Shown: positions 35,601 through 42,244, counted from the stretch's first letter. The stretch is DNA of 64,000 bases from Algoriphagus locisalis (GCF_900116615.1 NZ_FPBF01000010.1:94763-158762), one strand, 5' to 3'. Numbers and translations are program-made. The notes: generated from the letters alone by a model not told the origin.

Positions 35601-36190
35601 TTGATGTCTATAAGAGGAGAAGAAGGGTCAGGTCCATTGACGGCTGCTCCGAAAACGATGGGGAATCCTTCTGACACAAAAGTCATTTTTACCGGGTCAT
35701 TGCTATCCTCGGCATCGACAGCAACGAAAGGAATAAGGCCCCATACGGCTGACTGCAATGTTGACGGACTACCAAATTCCCAGGCATGATAGACACCGAC
35801 ACCCATGACAGTGCTGCTCCCGGATTGATAAGTTACCGCATATACACCCGTATTAACATCTTTGCCATCCTTTTGGTATTTAATAGGAAACCAGTTGCCT
35901 AAAAGACCGGGGTTTTGAATGGGTATGCCAAAAGAGTTTCCTCCTATTTTGCCTAGAAGTTCTTCAAATAAAGTATTGAATTCAGCTGGATTCTTAACAA
36001 TTCCTGCCTTTGTACTCACGTACGGGTTATTGAACCATTCAGGAATTAATGAGTACGAATCATCTTCATTTTTTTTTAAAAGTCCGGTGAGCACTCCCAG
36101 ACTGCCAAGTATTGGGTCCAGATCTGAAAAGCTTGAGTCTGGTGTTTGAAGAACAGTTGAATCTTCTTCAAAAGAGGAGGTTGATAGCAT
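26642..36190 (-). CDS. Giant DUF6603 domain protein with internal ~264-residue repeats
   Basis: I start at the ATG at 36190 (MLSTSSFEED); a GTG two codons earlier is possible. The 3182-residue product has no signal peptide and no clear transmembrane helix. The N-terminal third carries a repeating unit marked by GDGSRSSPF (356), GSGTKQDPW (621) and GSGTFTDPW (884), spaced 265 and 263 residues. Each unit mixes amphipathic helix pairs with long beta stretches. About residues 2090-2560 look like DUF6603: FIFGVLNAPLGGIPAFFIEG, GFAYNRGLDLPG, and later LDAYANFLIEWEPFYF and GCTLELQGPPVFGKV. The remaining C-terminal part has no family I recognise. Function is unknown. The long runs of alternating hydrophobic strands would suit a groove that binds lipids, but that is inference. 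Confidence 0.88.
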   Translation of the reverse strand: MLSTSSFEEDSTVLQTPDSSFSDLDPILGSLGVLTGLLKKNEDDSYSLIPEWFNNPYVSTKAGIVKNPAEFNTLFEELLGKIGGNSFGIPIQNPGLLGNWFPIKYQKDGKDVNTGVYAVTYQSGSSTVMGVGVYHAWEFGSPSTLQSAVWGLIPFVAVDAEDSNDPVKMTFVSEGFPIVFGAAVNGPDPSSPLIDINGIQFNGVKVNANIDLAKEIAGKSPFELGVEIIGLQLAGEDKPSNRSLSDLEAITAEKIMDTASSLFVGGLSKVFPELSGNIQYFPPLFGLSSQVPKVEGAPNATLPILKWYELFNAAKNNNAETIFLNWFNAIAADNNTLKTWLSCLSGFLKKDIGVSGDGSRSSPFLISLLDVSTIGTLSLSMGTEVIGESTRVLYPGMAFSGSPFDFGSSGIAFTMQAESELARFQITGDAIGLSPSINFTAKFNLKNKTEAQPLAEFTLENKAYSIGSLEGGMSLGSDSSMMPWFGLNAVTIGSTHYDTLNLLSPGQLANAGAVALSEGLQSLLEFGTENKKLSQSIGTLIGLQTPSSAGANWPENLIPPFSPSGMATSITNPIGAWASYYSNVLSCQQQVSGKEAFYYVVESFAQLLQASTDSLPINISGSGTKQDPWKAGISIKDQTLPAYLVCFQESITDYINLNLGLELAPELTLKGTDIVASLALDAATIRLPKDGNFSHTTADWLSGVAARLTLPKGFETPAIGGMQVKVDTSQLSATWNQNGGWSWSMLIKGPTLVVDGTPTALGTDLNFDDQSTLQDLVKQSASTFGPFLVSALGTMLLRTQSKPGLFLAGAMGLVKDLTTAPAFPESGLSWSGFELYPFTSFTDPWTDFNKQIDQLFNTDTKGKSVLGLLAYTMSGTKDAPAILGSGTFTDPWITPIPFGFNLPVWYNTGKQNLGLGFGRQDLFKYPGSGKPEVAFNLEQRLNLVEYSTQNKKIEFIDDVPSLNFIGTLFIPNAKLVDLGSIGNVDKIMLGLTLSLEKGEVNVKPVVTLVNAQLGTDFQDDLVTLEQFLSDSFASNLQAAFLALLNGALQTATTVEAVTDNSGFQTTYKLLQLIGLTLPRANDQAPYGINTSGWNALLASSDAYLKSQFKSLLMDPAHRKELFDFLQEVTGITIPSLPVPALQFLSALHICGPVNQGYPLLPEAVLEVFTNPVQGLTSRFENFFTDANAVRTLATQIASNQPPASYGPFTFSTTTNGVISLNILPEHAISLGEFVNLYGNLQLNISDETLTFTGDIYIPKIGLTLASSLGLRMNNGALQTPAFEIQLIWGDGQKPAASPLDIYPFNTSAFVDQVSELAPAYTLNILLNAIFEEELLGKYELVQKIFEGLGIGKDEDGIWRMPSMMGILSDPLGWILSDEVLGNQGNFSVPKLIALLGNLPEVTYNDIQVTPSPGKGMELTGLPYGFKVGMTGENNLAIFNFGVDTISIVSNQAAIKNLNFGVSLNESYQPAFSGGLDLEATIPSLQDGFFTHVAYDKEFQFRISQGTTAKPTGLGVQLLPFQGWGTLAGQALATGSAVVINEVVPKLMNFLLAKYPSGTSDAGKFLAAMDGFATKMHVNDLVSNIISAFSQALTEGLSGEALLQELEKVAFEWVKQRFSTANANDTATAIADLLKLALPKDSLLSVIDGRIQYIPSAKLPFKLLAGLDSSNSIGLWAGAELPDMKLLKMEIAPTGVAYNLDKSQFDISFGLDMIVPIENLNGPGLSINFSNGQFDFGFDPLADPSNMGTPSALNVELLPNFFGGGNVGDKVSSWMLNVIKDVLPRYVSLLVLNQDQVKTWLQAPLIKSSAISPALLLEATQLVEDTEGIYVLTSFDKLAKLTPKEFLGNFLFTLLKEQWTLLSFSEEGKIIIGPKSEVDGYYGLLIQAPNLSISAIPNLVFQLGGKNTDWITNSVNGTPAFGDRGIGLYVPIAKNGNDSYSVDFTYFNLVLNNVGFDIIGKNGQPIVDLSRFKLGSVDPRALFDLQFRGDQPIKIQFGAGLSMDEMGLSLSPKTITEGGGNNPIAKNVLGSGESDDDNKTTDPRFSVDVGYIDKLWVNLRSNTGNGHEVIIPVQRSFGPLFIENIGLGWEGEKTPPLLDFISSGSFELAGFKAALQGLRVGMPVTAPTDWSKYTIDLDGFAVDYTGGVTINAGFLKSESDGIVEYTGVAILSAKKFSLGALGSYAQIKMENGDTSTSMFIFGVLNAPLGGIPAFFIEGIAAGFAYNRGLDLPGIEGVANFPLVKGVADGSFTQGEDPMAALLKLNEVIRPQVGQYWLAAGLKFSSFQLLETTALLFLSFGKDFEFNLLGVSTATLPPKVSPNLALAYMELAIKVTISPAAGYVSAEAQLTPNSFVLAKDVKLTGGFAFFLWFKDIPLKDGGMISAGDFVVTLGGYHPAFNRPVYYPDVPRLGINWKLDFSVGKVSISGGAYFAICPTAIMSGGYLKIAFDAGPLIAGLDAYANFLIEWEPFYFNVGIGVTVYAGFQTTIAGVSVRLVAKLGCTLELQGPPVFGKVEVDWYIISFSIPIGNQDNHPSTASLDWSAFEASFLPAPTSSSPSPVLSNARVVMLNDENSQQSLDQQVVKWTAQTGLERDSNDGEEGTGKNEWVLNPIPWKLTVASAIPSSTVTVSGSDTSLQGSSHVGVRPMGKEDQLVSPMTIALTDASGAEINLKARNINLTGNTNGAPSALWSRAELDHEVAPDPDTMLISNVLYGLVLDASQYVYSGVVPEFPLENLAYVTGDVRRLSYDFTPNYPSAELYPAEDQKKAFTMIRQTIMDETVVKNRNDIYRALQASAINAPLDPSLVVMASSANLILQDFPVLARIGIYQNNGVVEAGKPILLQSPSQDVATETAPIREPQLVAQLQTYKTTSRDAPEAFHLPKLARKAKGQWKTTHKISNESYLSSLADFCSTRSKALYDGTTLVWKTDPKLSLDLELLGELPSLIASFDEYGSLLGFEHFSGPETFGLPAETGQVLVQGFETNPDAVLGWQINTMLSKINSGWFLADGCLIRAQNSRQIKPRTGRIGHVKASDLVDQNLVKTSGNTTRKGWIQTVFPRQSQVFGVLLKGKAGVGSIGIAVAADEVPSKSGAFKATAVQAYGENTLLLFDAPTKASAYYGILISLTDQQTEILGMYALGDNKAMKSELAHQLSLVQCGIDFGDSSHRKTSVKLIQKQQIDEQ

Positions 36191-36240
36191 TACCACGTGG
36201 TGTCGGTTTATTCGGTATAAGTATCATAAAAAGGTGTCGG

Positions 36241-37800
36241 TTAAATTACCCTGCTGGGATCCAGTAAACGTAGGTATGCGCTTAAGGCATGGTTGGTGTC
36301 CTCAGGAATGTCTAAAGAGCCTAACAAAGGGACTATATTGTTCAGTGGGTTCCAATAAGGAAGAGTCTTTAGTGCTGTGGCAATTTTGTCTTCTGGACGC
36401 AGGATCTGGTAGCTGACAGTGCCAAGGCTTTCGTTGAACAGGTTAGCCATATTTATACTGGCAAAATAGCTCGCTCCATAGGTATAGATTGCATCTATAT
36501 GGATGGCGGGAGTAGTATTAAAAGTCAGATCAGCCGCCATAAGGTTGGCAAGTGCACCTCCAAACCCATGGCCAATCACATATAGCTTTCTGTCTCCCTT
36601 AAGTGAAAGGACCAGTTGTTTTATCTGTTCGCCTATCGCCTGGCTATTGGCATAGTAAACGTTATTGACGCCTGAAGTTACTATTTGGTTATAGGGAGTT
36701 CTGGATGTTGCGCCGTTGGTATCCATCATCAGCAGTTCTTCATAAGTGATGCTCCCGCGAAAGGCTACTGTCAAACTATTTGAAGTACTGAAAATAGCTG
36801 CTATGACCTTGCTGTCTCCAAAATCAATGATTTTTACCATTTCTGTTGGGGCCGGATTTCCAGGTTGTTGCGCCTGTAGATAGGTCATCGCCATAAACTT
36901 GCCTAAGTTAAATGCCAGCGGTTGGTTAAAACCAGCCGGTGGATTAGGTATGATAGCAGGAGTAGGGGTTGAGATAGGGGATTCACCATTGATTACTTTC
37001 AGGTAAAAGTTTGAATCCCGCACTTCCCAGGGCGTATAGTATGGTGTAGGCACGGACGCAGGTAAAAAGATTGCTTTTCCCAGTGGAGCAAATCCTATAG
37101 TGGAGGAGGGTTGATCAGGAAACTGATCTATTTTTAGGGCTTGCGAGCCAGCCCTAAGATTATACCCATTTTGGACTTTATTGTTATAGTACAGTTGAAA
37201 TTCAGTGCTGGCGAAGTTTCCGGTACTGAACACATAGGAATAAGGCTGGGTTAACTGCGGGGGATCTTGTTGGTTGGGACCCTTGTTCCCCGGCCTGAAA
37301 TCAATAGCTGCAATTTGTGCAAATGACCCTCCTAGGCCCATTCCTGTGATGTAAAGTGGCTTTCCCTTTACCCCAGGGTTATCTAAAAATGACAGAATTT
37401 CCCATAACGCATTCCTCAGTAAAGGGTATGCTGCCACATACATGCTTAGGACTGTTGCATCAGAGGGGGCTTTTCCTACGACAGCTTCCGGTAACAACTG
37501 CCTATTACCTGGCAAAAAGCCCGAGGTATAATTCCCAATGAAATTTGCCCATTGTACCCCAACGGACAAACAGGCAATTACATCTTCCCCTACATTTCCA
37601 TAAGAAAGCAAAAGTTGAATGTTGCCTGTGGGCTGGGCAAATACGGACCTTGAAGAAAGCACTTTCCAAGTAGGAGGCAGGCTGGGGCCGTTTAAATCCG
37701 CACCTGCGGATGAGGCTGCCAACTGCACCAATACGCCCAGGAGTGTTTTTTCATTGATGTTACCGGATTGCTCTAATTGTTTGCTCGATTCGGTTTTCAT
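36241..37800 (-). CDS. Tandem class 3 lipase-fold protein lacking both nucleophilic serines
   Basis: This 519-residue protein reads as two fungal-type (class 3) lipase units. The C-terminal unit has the usual order: LTVAFRGSITYEELLMMD, the elbow VIGHGFGGALANLMA, an Asp-containing YQILRPEDKIATAL (Asp471) and NHALSAYLRLL (His504). At the nucleophile elbow, where lipases have GHSLGG, it has Gly412 (codon GGG). The N-terminal unit has ITGMGLGGSFAQ with Gly155 (GGC) at the same place and no evident Asp or His. Both units should therefore be unable to hydrolyse esters by the normal mechanism. It has no signal peptide. Second gene of the operon, 26 bases after the collagen-like gene; a lipid-binding role is inferred. 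Confidence 0.85.
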   Translation of the reverse strand: MKTESSKQLEQSGNINEKTLLGVLVQLAASSAGADLNGPSLPPTWKVLSSRSVFAQPTGNIQLLLSYGNVGEDVIACLSVGVQWANFIGNYTSGFLPGNRQLLPEAVVGKAPSDATVLSMYVAAYPLLRNALWEILSFLDNPGVKGKPLYITGMGLGGSFAQIAAIDFRPGNKGPNQQDPPQLTQPYSYVFSTGNFASTEFQLYYNNKVQNGYNLRAGSQALKIDQFPDQPSSTIGFAPLGKAIFLPASVPTPYYTPWEVRDSNFYLKVINGESPISTPTPAIIPNPPAGFNQPLAFNLGKFMAMTYLQAQQPGNPAPTEMVKIIDFGDSKVIAAIFSTSNSLTVAFRGSITYEELLMMDTNGATSRTPYNQIVTSGVNNVYYANSQAIGEQIKQLVLSLKGDRKLYVIGHGFGGALANLMAADLTFNTTPAIHIDAIYTYGASYFASINMANLFNESLGTVSYQILRPEDKIATALKTLPYWNPLNNIVPLLGSLDIPEDTNHALSAYLRLLDPSRVI

Positions 37801-37826
37801 GTGTGATGGAGGTTAGCTGGTGCATT

Positions 37827-39017
37827 TTAGTTCGGTATGGCTTTAATTACCGGAGGTGCTCCAGGATTACCATTACCGCCAGGCTTACCATCGTCTCCAT
37901 CAGGGATCCCTGTCCCTTTATTCCCCTTTAATCCACCCGTTGCTCCATTTGTATGGCCAAAAAAAGGACTTACTGAACCTGATCCTGAATAGGTAAAGTA
38001 AACCTGTGCACCATCTCCGCCGTCTCCACCTCTATTTCCGTCCCCTCCGGTTCCCCCATTACCCTGAGGTCCTGTCTGAGCTGTGGGGCAACCTGAGGGG
38101 CTGTCACCCGGAGGGCCGCCTGGGCCTCCATTTCCAGCTGGCCCTCCATCTCCTCCTTTTTGGCCTTCCTGGGCACCGGCATAAATGGCAATATTTCCTT
38201 CGATGTTGGCGATTTGGCAATAGAGTATTGGACCATGCGATCCATGTAATCCTTCGTGTCCGTGTCCACCATTTCCACCGCCAGTACCTTTTCCACCGTT
38301 AGTCGGGCTGGTTTTACAATGACTTCCGCACTTCACTCCATTTTGTCCCTTTTCACCGGGAGCAGTAGGAGTAGTTCCCGGTGTACCGCTTTCTGCCTTT
38401 TGGGGTTCGATTGCCGGTAGTTCACACCTTATGGTGTAGGTACCGCTCGTAACCTGACCTTGTTGAATTAATTTCTGACAGCTCAGGTAGGCAGTTCCAT
38501 CACTTTCAATCTGTCCGCCCTGTTCTACCGTTAAGGTTCCGAAATTAGGGGCCACTCCATCTTTCAAAGTCAGTATTTCCCCACTTTTTACTGTATAATT
38601 TTCTGCAGTAAATGCAGCAAGGGTTAGAGGGAATGATAGTTTATTGATCAATTCTATATTTGCACTCCCTACTTTATCAGGGTTACCAATCACGTAAGAA
38701 AGGGCAATTTTTTTTAGTTGCAGCCGATCATCTTTTGAAAGCTCACTTTTATTCTTACTTACCGCCAGGTTAAGTGATGGTAAATAGTCAATATGGTCAT
38801 CGCTTCCTGTATCCGGTGCATTTATCAGGGCTTTTAGCTCATCAAGTGATTTGATGGTTATTATCTTTGGGGGCACTGAGGATTTCGCTGGATCCTTCGA
38901 AAGGATTAATCTTCCATTTTTAACTTCTTGAGGGAAGACAGACTGTGCCGCAGGTTCAAAACCAAGCCTTTGATTGAATGCGTGAAAATTTTGTAGTTGC
39001 TCTTTTGATAAGGACAT
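37827..39017 (-). CDS. Gly-rich collagen-like protein, first gene of the DUF6603-PKS operon
   Basis: This 396-residue protein has no signal peptide. Residues 1-130 form a mostly helical head. About 130-200 look like a beta-solenoid turn region (GEILTLKDGVAPNFGTLTVEQ, then GGQIESDGTAYLS). The remainder is very Gly-rich, with interrupted Gly-X-Y runs such as GGPAGNGGPGGPPGDSP and a Cys-containing GVKCGSHCKTS. Short Gly-X-Y runs allow collagen-like triple helices, but interruptions are frequent. Its place as leading gene suggests a structural or surface-display part of the assembly. The low-complexity tail makes homology unreliable, so I give no family name. Confidence 0.8.
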   Translation of the reverse strand: MSLSKEQLQNFHAFNQRLGFEPAAQSVFPQEVKNGRLILSKDPAKSSVPPKIITIKSLDELKALINAPDTGSDDHIDYLPSLNLAVSKNKSELSKDDRLQLKKIALSYVIGNPDKVGSANIELINKLSFPLTLAAFTAENYTVKSGEILTLKDGVAPNFGTLTVEQGGQIESDGTAYLSCQKLIQQGQVTSGTYTIRCELPAIEPQKAESGTPGTTPTAPGEKGQNGVKCGSHCKTSPTNGGKGTGGGNGGHGHEGLHGSHGPILYCQIANIEGNIAIYAGAQEGQKGGDGGPAGNGGPGGPPGDSPSGCPTAQTGPQGNGGTGGDGNRGGDGGDGAQVYFTYSGSGSVSPFFGHTNGATGGLKGNKGTGIPDGDDGKPGGNGNPGAPPVIKAIPN

Positions 39018-39321
39018 ACTTTAAAAGATTATAGGTTAAATGAAAAATTTCTGAATCTAAAAAATTGGAAACCAATTCTATTTTTAATAATTAGTATAAT
39101 TATAATAAATTTTAAATAATAAAACAAATGACTAATTAAAAATAATCTTCCTCCCAGGAAATATTGGGATTTTAACACTGCTTTTTATAAAAAATGGCGG
39201 TATGATAAATTGGTAAAAGCCCCCTAATTTTAATTGATTTAACCCATCTGGTAGTCCTAACTAGCACTGATGTTGCCAAAATTTATAATGAGAGGCTAAG
39301 CAATTGATTAATTTTATTGAA
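39018..39321. other. AT-rich divergent promoter region of the operon and the PPTase gene
   Basis: About 300 bases separate the divergent starts, and 39050-39170 is strikingly AT-rich. It must hold the promoter for the ten-gene operon and probably that of the PPTase. I could not fix a clear Bacteroidota -33/-7 motif by eye. Confidence 0.6.
39063..39077. promoter_or_regulatory. Palindrome AATTGGAAACCAATT, operator candidate
   Basis: A perfect 6-bp dyad with a 3-base centre lies 46 bases upstream of the collagen-like gene start, where a regulator could block or recruit polymerase. A dyad this short can occur by chance in AT-rich DNA. Confidence 0.3.
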
Positions 39322-39972
39322 ATGGAAATTCATATCGTAGTGGCTGGAAATGATGGAAATTTATCATTCGATGCTCATGCACGTATCTCTGACCTCTTGA
39401 CCAGTTCAATGAGAGAAAAAATAAAGAACTTTCATTCTTTAAAGGATTCTCAGGCTTTCATGATTGGACGGTACCTGATGGTTCACTCCCTAAAGAAATT
39501 GGGGTTTAGTGATTCTATTCTTGATTCTGTTAGATTTAGTGATACCGGCAGGCCATATCTACCAAATTCCACAGCCGATTTTAATCTATCTCACTCTGGT
39601 GACTATGTTGTTTGCGCTTCTGCACGAAATGTGAGAATAGGGGTTGATATTCAAAAAATTTCTCCCATTAATCTTAGTGATTTTTCTAAGGTTTTTTCTG
39701 TTTATGAACTGGAAAAATTTGGTAATGCAAATGATACAGATGCTGAACTAATTGCCTCTTGGACAATGAAGGAGGCTGTAATCAAAGCTGATGGTCGAGG
39801 GTTTTCTATTTCGCCATTGGAAATAGTTCTGAAAGATTCAAAATATGCCTACTTGAATGCCGATATATGGTACATTCAACCTATCCCTTTTGATCCTAAG
39901 TATTTTGTTCATATAGCTTGTGACCAAGTTATTAAGCCAGAGAATATATATATTGAATATATCTGTATATAA
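39322..39972 (+). CDS. Sfp-type 4'-phosphopantetheinyl transferase
   Basis: This enzyme transfers 4'-phosphopantetheine from CoA to the serine of carrier proteins. I start at the ATG at 39322 (MEIHIVVAGNDG); a TTG six codons upstream is the only alternative. The 216-residue length fits the Sfp family. It shows the substrate-binding FNLSHSGDYVVCA, the Mg2+ site VRIGVDIQKI (Asp109), and the WTMKEAVIKADGRG motif (Trp147, Lys150, Glu151). It is transcribed divergently from the operon that holds the FAAL-PKS, whose ACP Ser2051 is its probable substrate. The downstream sequence is AT-rich with no clear terminator. Confidence 0.93.
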   Translation: MEIHIVVAGNDGNLSFDAHARISDLLTSSMREKIKNFHSLKDSQAFMIGRYLMVHSLKKLGFSDSILDSVRFSDTGRPYLPNSTADFNLSHSGDYVVCASARNVRIGVDIQKISPINLSDFSKVFSVYELEKFGNANDTDAELIASWTMKEAVIKADGRGFSISPLEIVLKDSKYAYLNADIWYIQPIPFDPKYFVHIACDQVIKPENIYIEYICI

Positions 39973-40210
39973 AATACATTTTATATTTAGTTAAAAAATA
40001 TAGTTTTAAATTTATTGACTGATTCTGGAACTGGATACTCGTATCTTTTGTGTAGCGATATTGTATATAAGGTAGAAAATCAAAAATATTGCGGTAAACC
40101 AAGTATGTAGCGACAGGGTGCTGGACTTCATCATCTCAGGCTTTCAAAGATGTACTGCTACTCCCGACAGTGAAATAAATGAACTTCCAAACGGAAAATC
40201 AACAGTTTCT

Positions 40211-41020
40211 TCACCGCCTGATCCATTCCTTGAATTTACCTGCCTTATTCTGGCTAACTGTAATATCATCGGGGAAAGAAGGGGATAGGTGTAGAAGAAG
40301 TTTTCCATGGCCGTTGGACCGAAAGTCCTGACAGGCCTGATATTGGATAATCATTTTCCTGTTTATCCTGAAAAAGTCATCTTGCGGTAATTTGCGCTCC
40401 AGTTCATCAAGGGTTTCATTGAGAAAATAGCTGGACTGGCTTGCAGTGACAAGGTAGTTTATTCTGTTCCGGTGATAAATGTATCGGATATCCTGAAGCG
40501 GGATTGGAATGGTTCTGTTTCCCTGCTGTACCAGTAGGGTTTTCCGCTGGGTTTGTTTAGAAGGTTTGGATTCCTGTTTTCTCAGGATATGGTAGTAGAT
40601 TAAGTAATAGATATTGAATAAGAAAACAGGCAAGGCCATTAAAGGGAAGGAACTGTGGGTACTGGGGTTTCCTTGGACTGTGTTGATTTCAAAATACCAT
40701 TGGTAAATCGTGAGGAAAAACAAATCAATCACGCCGGGCAAGAGTACTCCCAGGGAAAACTGTAAGAGCAGCCTAAGCAAGGGCTTTTCTTTCCAATCGT
40801 ATTTCCTGTCCAGCTGGAAGGTAACCTGATGGACGAACTCCAGAAAGAAGGCTGCAATGAAAAAAGCTGCCAGAAGTTTGATGTAAAACGGGTTGTTGGA
40901 AAGCGAATCCAGGTATCTGGCACCGCTTCCATACATCGCCAACAACAGTGCGGCGGTGGTACATAACAGTATCCGAAGAAATTGGTCCAGGTATCGTACA
41001 GGTAGCTTCTTAATTTCCAA
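40211..41020 (-). CDS. Membrane-anchored LytTR-type transcription regulator
   Basis: This encodes a 269-residue protein with four predicted transmembrane helices in the first ~155 residues (about 15-31, 45-63, 85-106 and 128-147) and a C-terminal LytTR DNA-binding domain (about 165-269: IPIPLQDIRYIYHRNRINYLV, then DDFFRINRKMIIQ). There is no receiver domain, so the signal probably comes through the membrane part. The start codon is TTG: a stop lies two codons upstream and no ATG is near. It lies between the PPTase and the conjugation locus, and could regulate either. No target site was identified. Confidence 0.85.
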   Translation of the reverse strand: MEIKKLPVRYLDQFLRILLCTTAALLLAMYGSGARYLDSLSNNPFYIKLLAAFFIAAFFLEFVHQVTFQLDRKYDWKEKPLLRLLLQFSLGVLLPGVIDLFFLTIYQWYFEINTVQGNPSTHSSFPLMALPVFLFNIYYLIYYHILRKQESKPSKQTQRKTLLVQQGNRTIPIPLQDIRYIYHRNRINYLVTASQSSYFLNETLDELERKLPQDDFFRINRKMIIQYQACQDFRSNGHGKLLLHLSPSFPDDITVSQNKAGKFKEWIRR

Positions 41021-41410
41021 AACTCAAGTTTTTGCGATTAGCATATAAATGACATTGGTTATTTGTTGTTTCGAAAACGGGGGTTATAGGTGTATAAGTT
41101 AATAAACTCTTAATTAATTCAGTGATCCTGGCTTTTATTGGGGCCTTTACCCATTGATTTTTAAGAATTCTTTGCCTTGGTTTTAAGTTTTTTGCTTCGA
41201 TTTACCCTGTTGAGGCCGTTTTTTCATTCCTATTTGGAACGGGTTCATCCAGTAAATCACCTGATTCATGTTCTTGGAGCAGTTTTTTTTTGTGTTTATC
41301 TCTGGGGGAAATTAGGTTTGCTCTGTACCTGAATGGGTACTCAGGCCTAGTGATTTTCAGACCCGCGGGCAGTTTTAACCGGGGATTAGTTCCCATAAAA
41401 TTGTCAGAAC
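41021..41410. other. Gap upstream of the RteC gene
   Basis: There is no gene I can support. This divergent region should contain promoters for the LytTR regulator and for rteC. Confidence 0.4.
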
Positions 41411-42244
41411 ATGATAGCTAATGAACATTTTAACCTGCTTTATCTTCAGATGAAGGAGGAGGTAGGGACTATAGGGTCATCTACCAGCAACCCACTTCGT
41501 GCGGCAGAGCAATCCTACCTGATTGTCAGCAACTACTGTGACCAGGTAAAGGCACCAAAAACCTTTAATTCCCCTGAATCAGAGGTAGTGTTTTTTAAGA
41601 AGATCAGGCCCGGCTTTGAAGCTGAGCTTCTATATTTTGGTGAACTCTATTATATTCTTTCCACCCTGCCAAGAAGAAGGAAGGACAGGATCAGGCATTT
41701 TGCTAAGCAGTATGCTCCTATCCGGTTGTTTTATAGAAGATATCAATTGCTGTATGAATACTGGAGTCTTGGAAGATCGGATTGTGATAGTCAACTCTTT
41801 ACCCGGGATAAGGTGGATGCCCCTCTGCTGATTATGAGTCCGCTACCGCTTGGGGATAGCCATTGTACCCCTGCAGGAAAAGTATTTGCCAGATTCCGTG
41901 CATACAGTGAGCTACACGGATTTTTGGACAAGGAGATTAGCAGATTGGAAAACAGGACAGCAAAGGAGAGCCAAGTGCTTAAGTGGACGGCTACCAAGGC
42001 AGCTTTGGTTGAACTGGCCTATGCCCTGAAAGCTACCGGGGCTATTAATAACGGCAATGCTTCCATCCGGGATATCGCCACTCATCTGGAGCGGGTATTT
42101 GCTCAGGATCTTTCCCAGTTTTATAGAACCTTTCAGGAGATCCGTATCCGAAAAAACAGCCGGACTACTTTTCTGGACCGCATGAAAGAGAAACTGGAGC
42201 GTTGGATGGATAATACGGATTTGAACAGCAGGGGGGAAGACTGA
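41411..42244 (+). CDS. rteC: RteC-family regulator
   Basis: This encodes a 277-residue protein whose C-terminal third (from about residue 190, LKWTATKAALVELAYALK, and RDIATHLERVFAQDLSQFYRTF) matches the RteC domain. In CTnDOT-type elements RteC is a helical DNA-binding protein that activates excision genes. Here it heads an incomplete tra locus without a visible integrase, so its target is unclear. The nearby tra genes are co-directional, but 93 bases separate it from the next gene. Confidence 0.85.
   Translation: MIANEHFNLLYLQMKEEVGTIGSSTSNPLRAAEQSYLIVSNYCDQVKAPKTFNSPESEVVFFKKIRPGFEAELLYFGELYYILSTLPRRRKDRIRHFAKQYAPIRLFYRRYQLLYEYWSLGRSDCDSQLFTRDKVDAPLLIMSPLPLGDSHCTPAGKVFARFRAYSELHGFLDKEISRLENRTAKESQVLKWTATKAALVELAYALKATGAINNGNASIRDIATHLERVFAQDLSQFYRTFQEIRIRKNSRTTFLDRMKEKLERWMDNTDLNSRGED

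Noticed and set aside
20233..36190. Insecticidal toxin complex or contractile injection system
   Set aside because: The giant proteins prompted this idea, but I found no Rhs/YD repeats, TcdA pore domain, sheath, tube or baseplate proteins.
37970..38296. 108-codon minus-strand frame in the collagen-like region
   Set aside because: It is a second-frame reading of the Gly-rich repeat, rich in Glu and Met by frame shift of GGN codons; not a gene.
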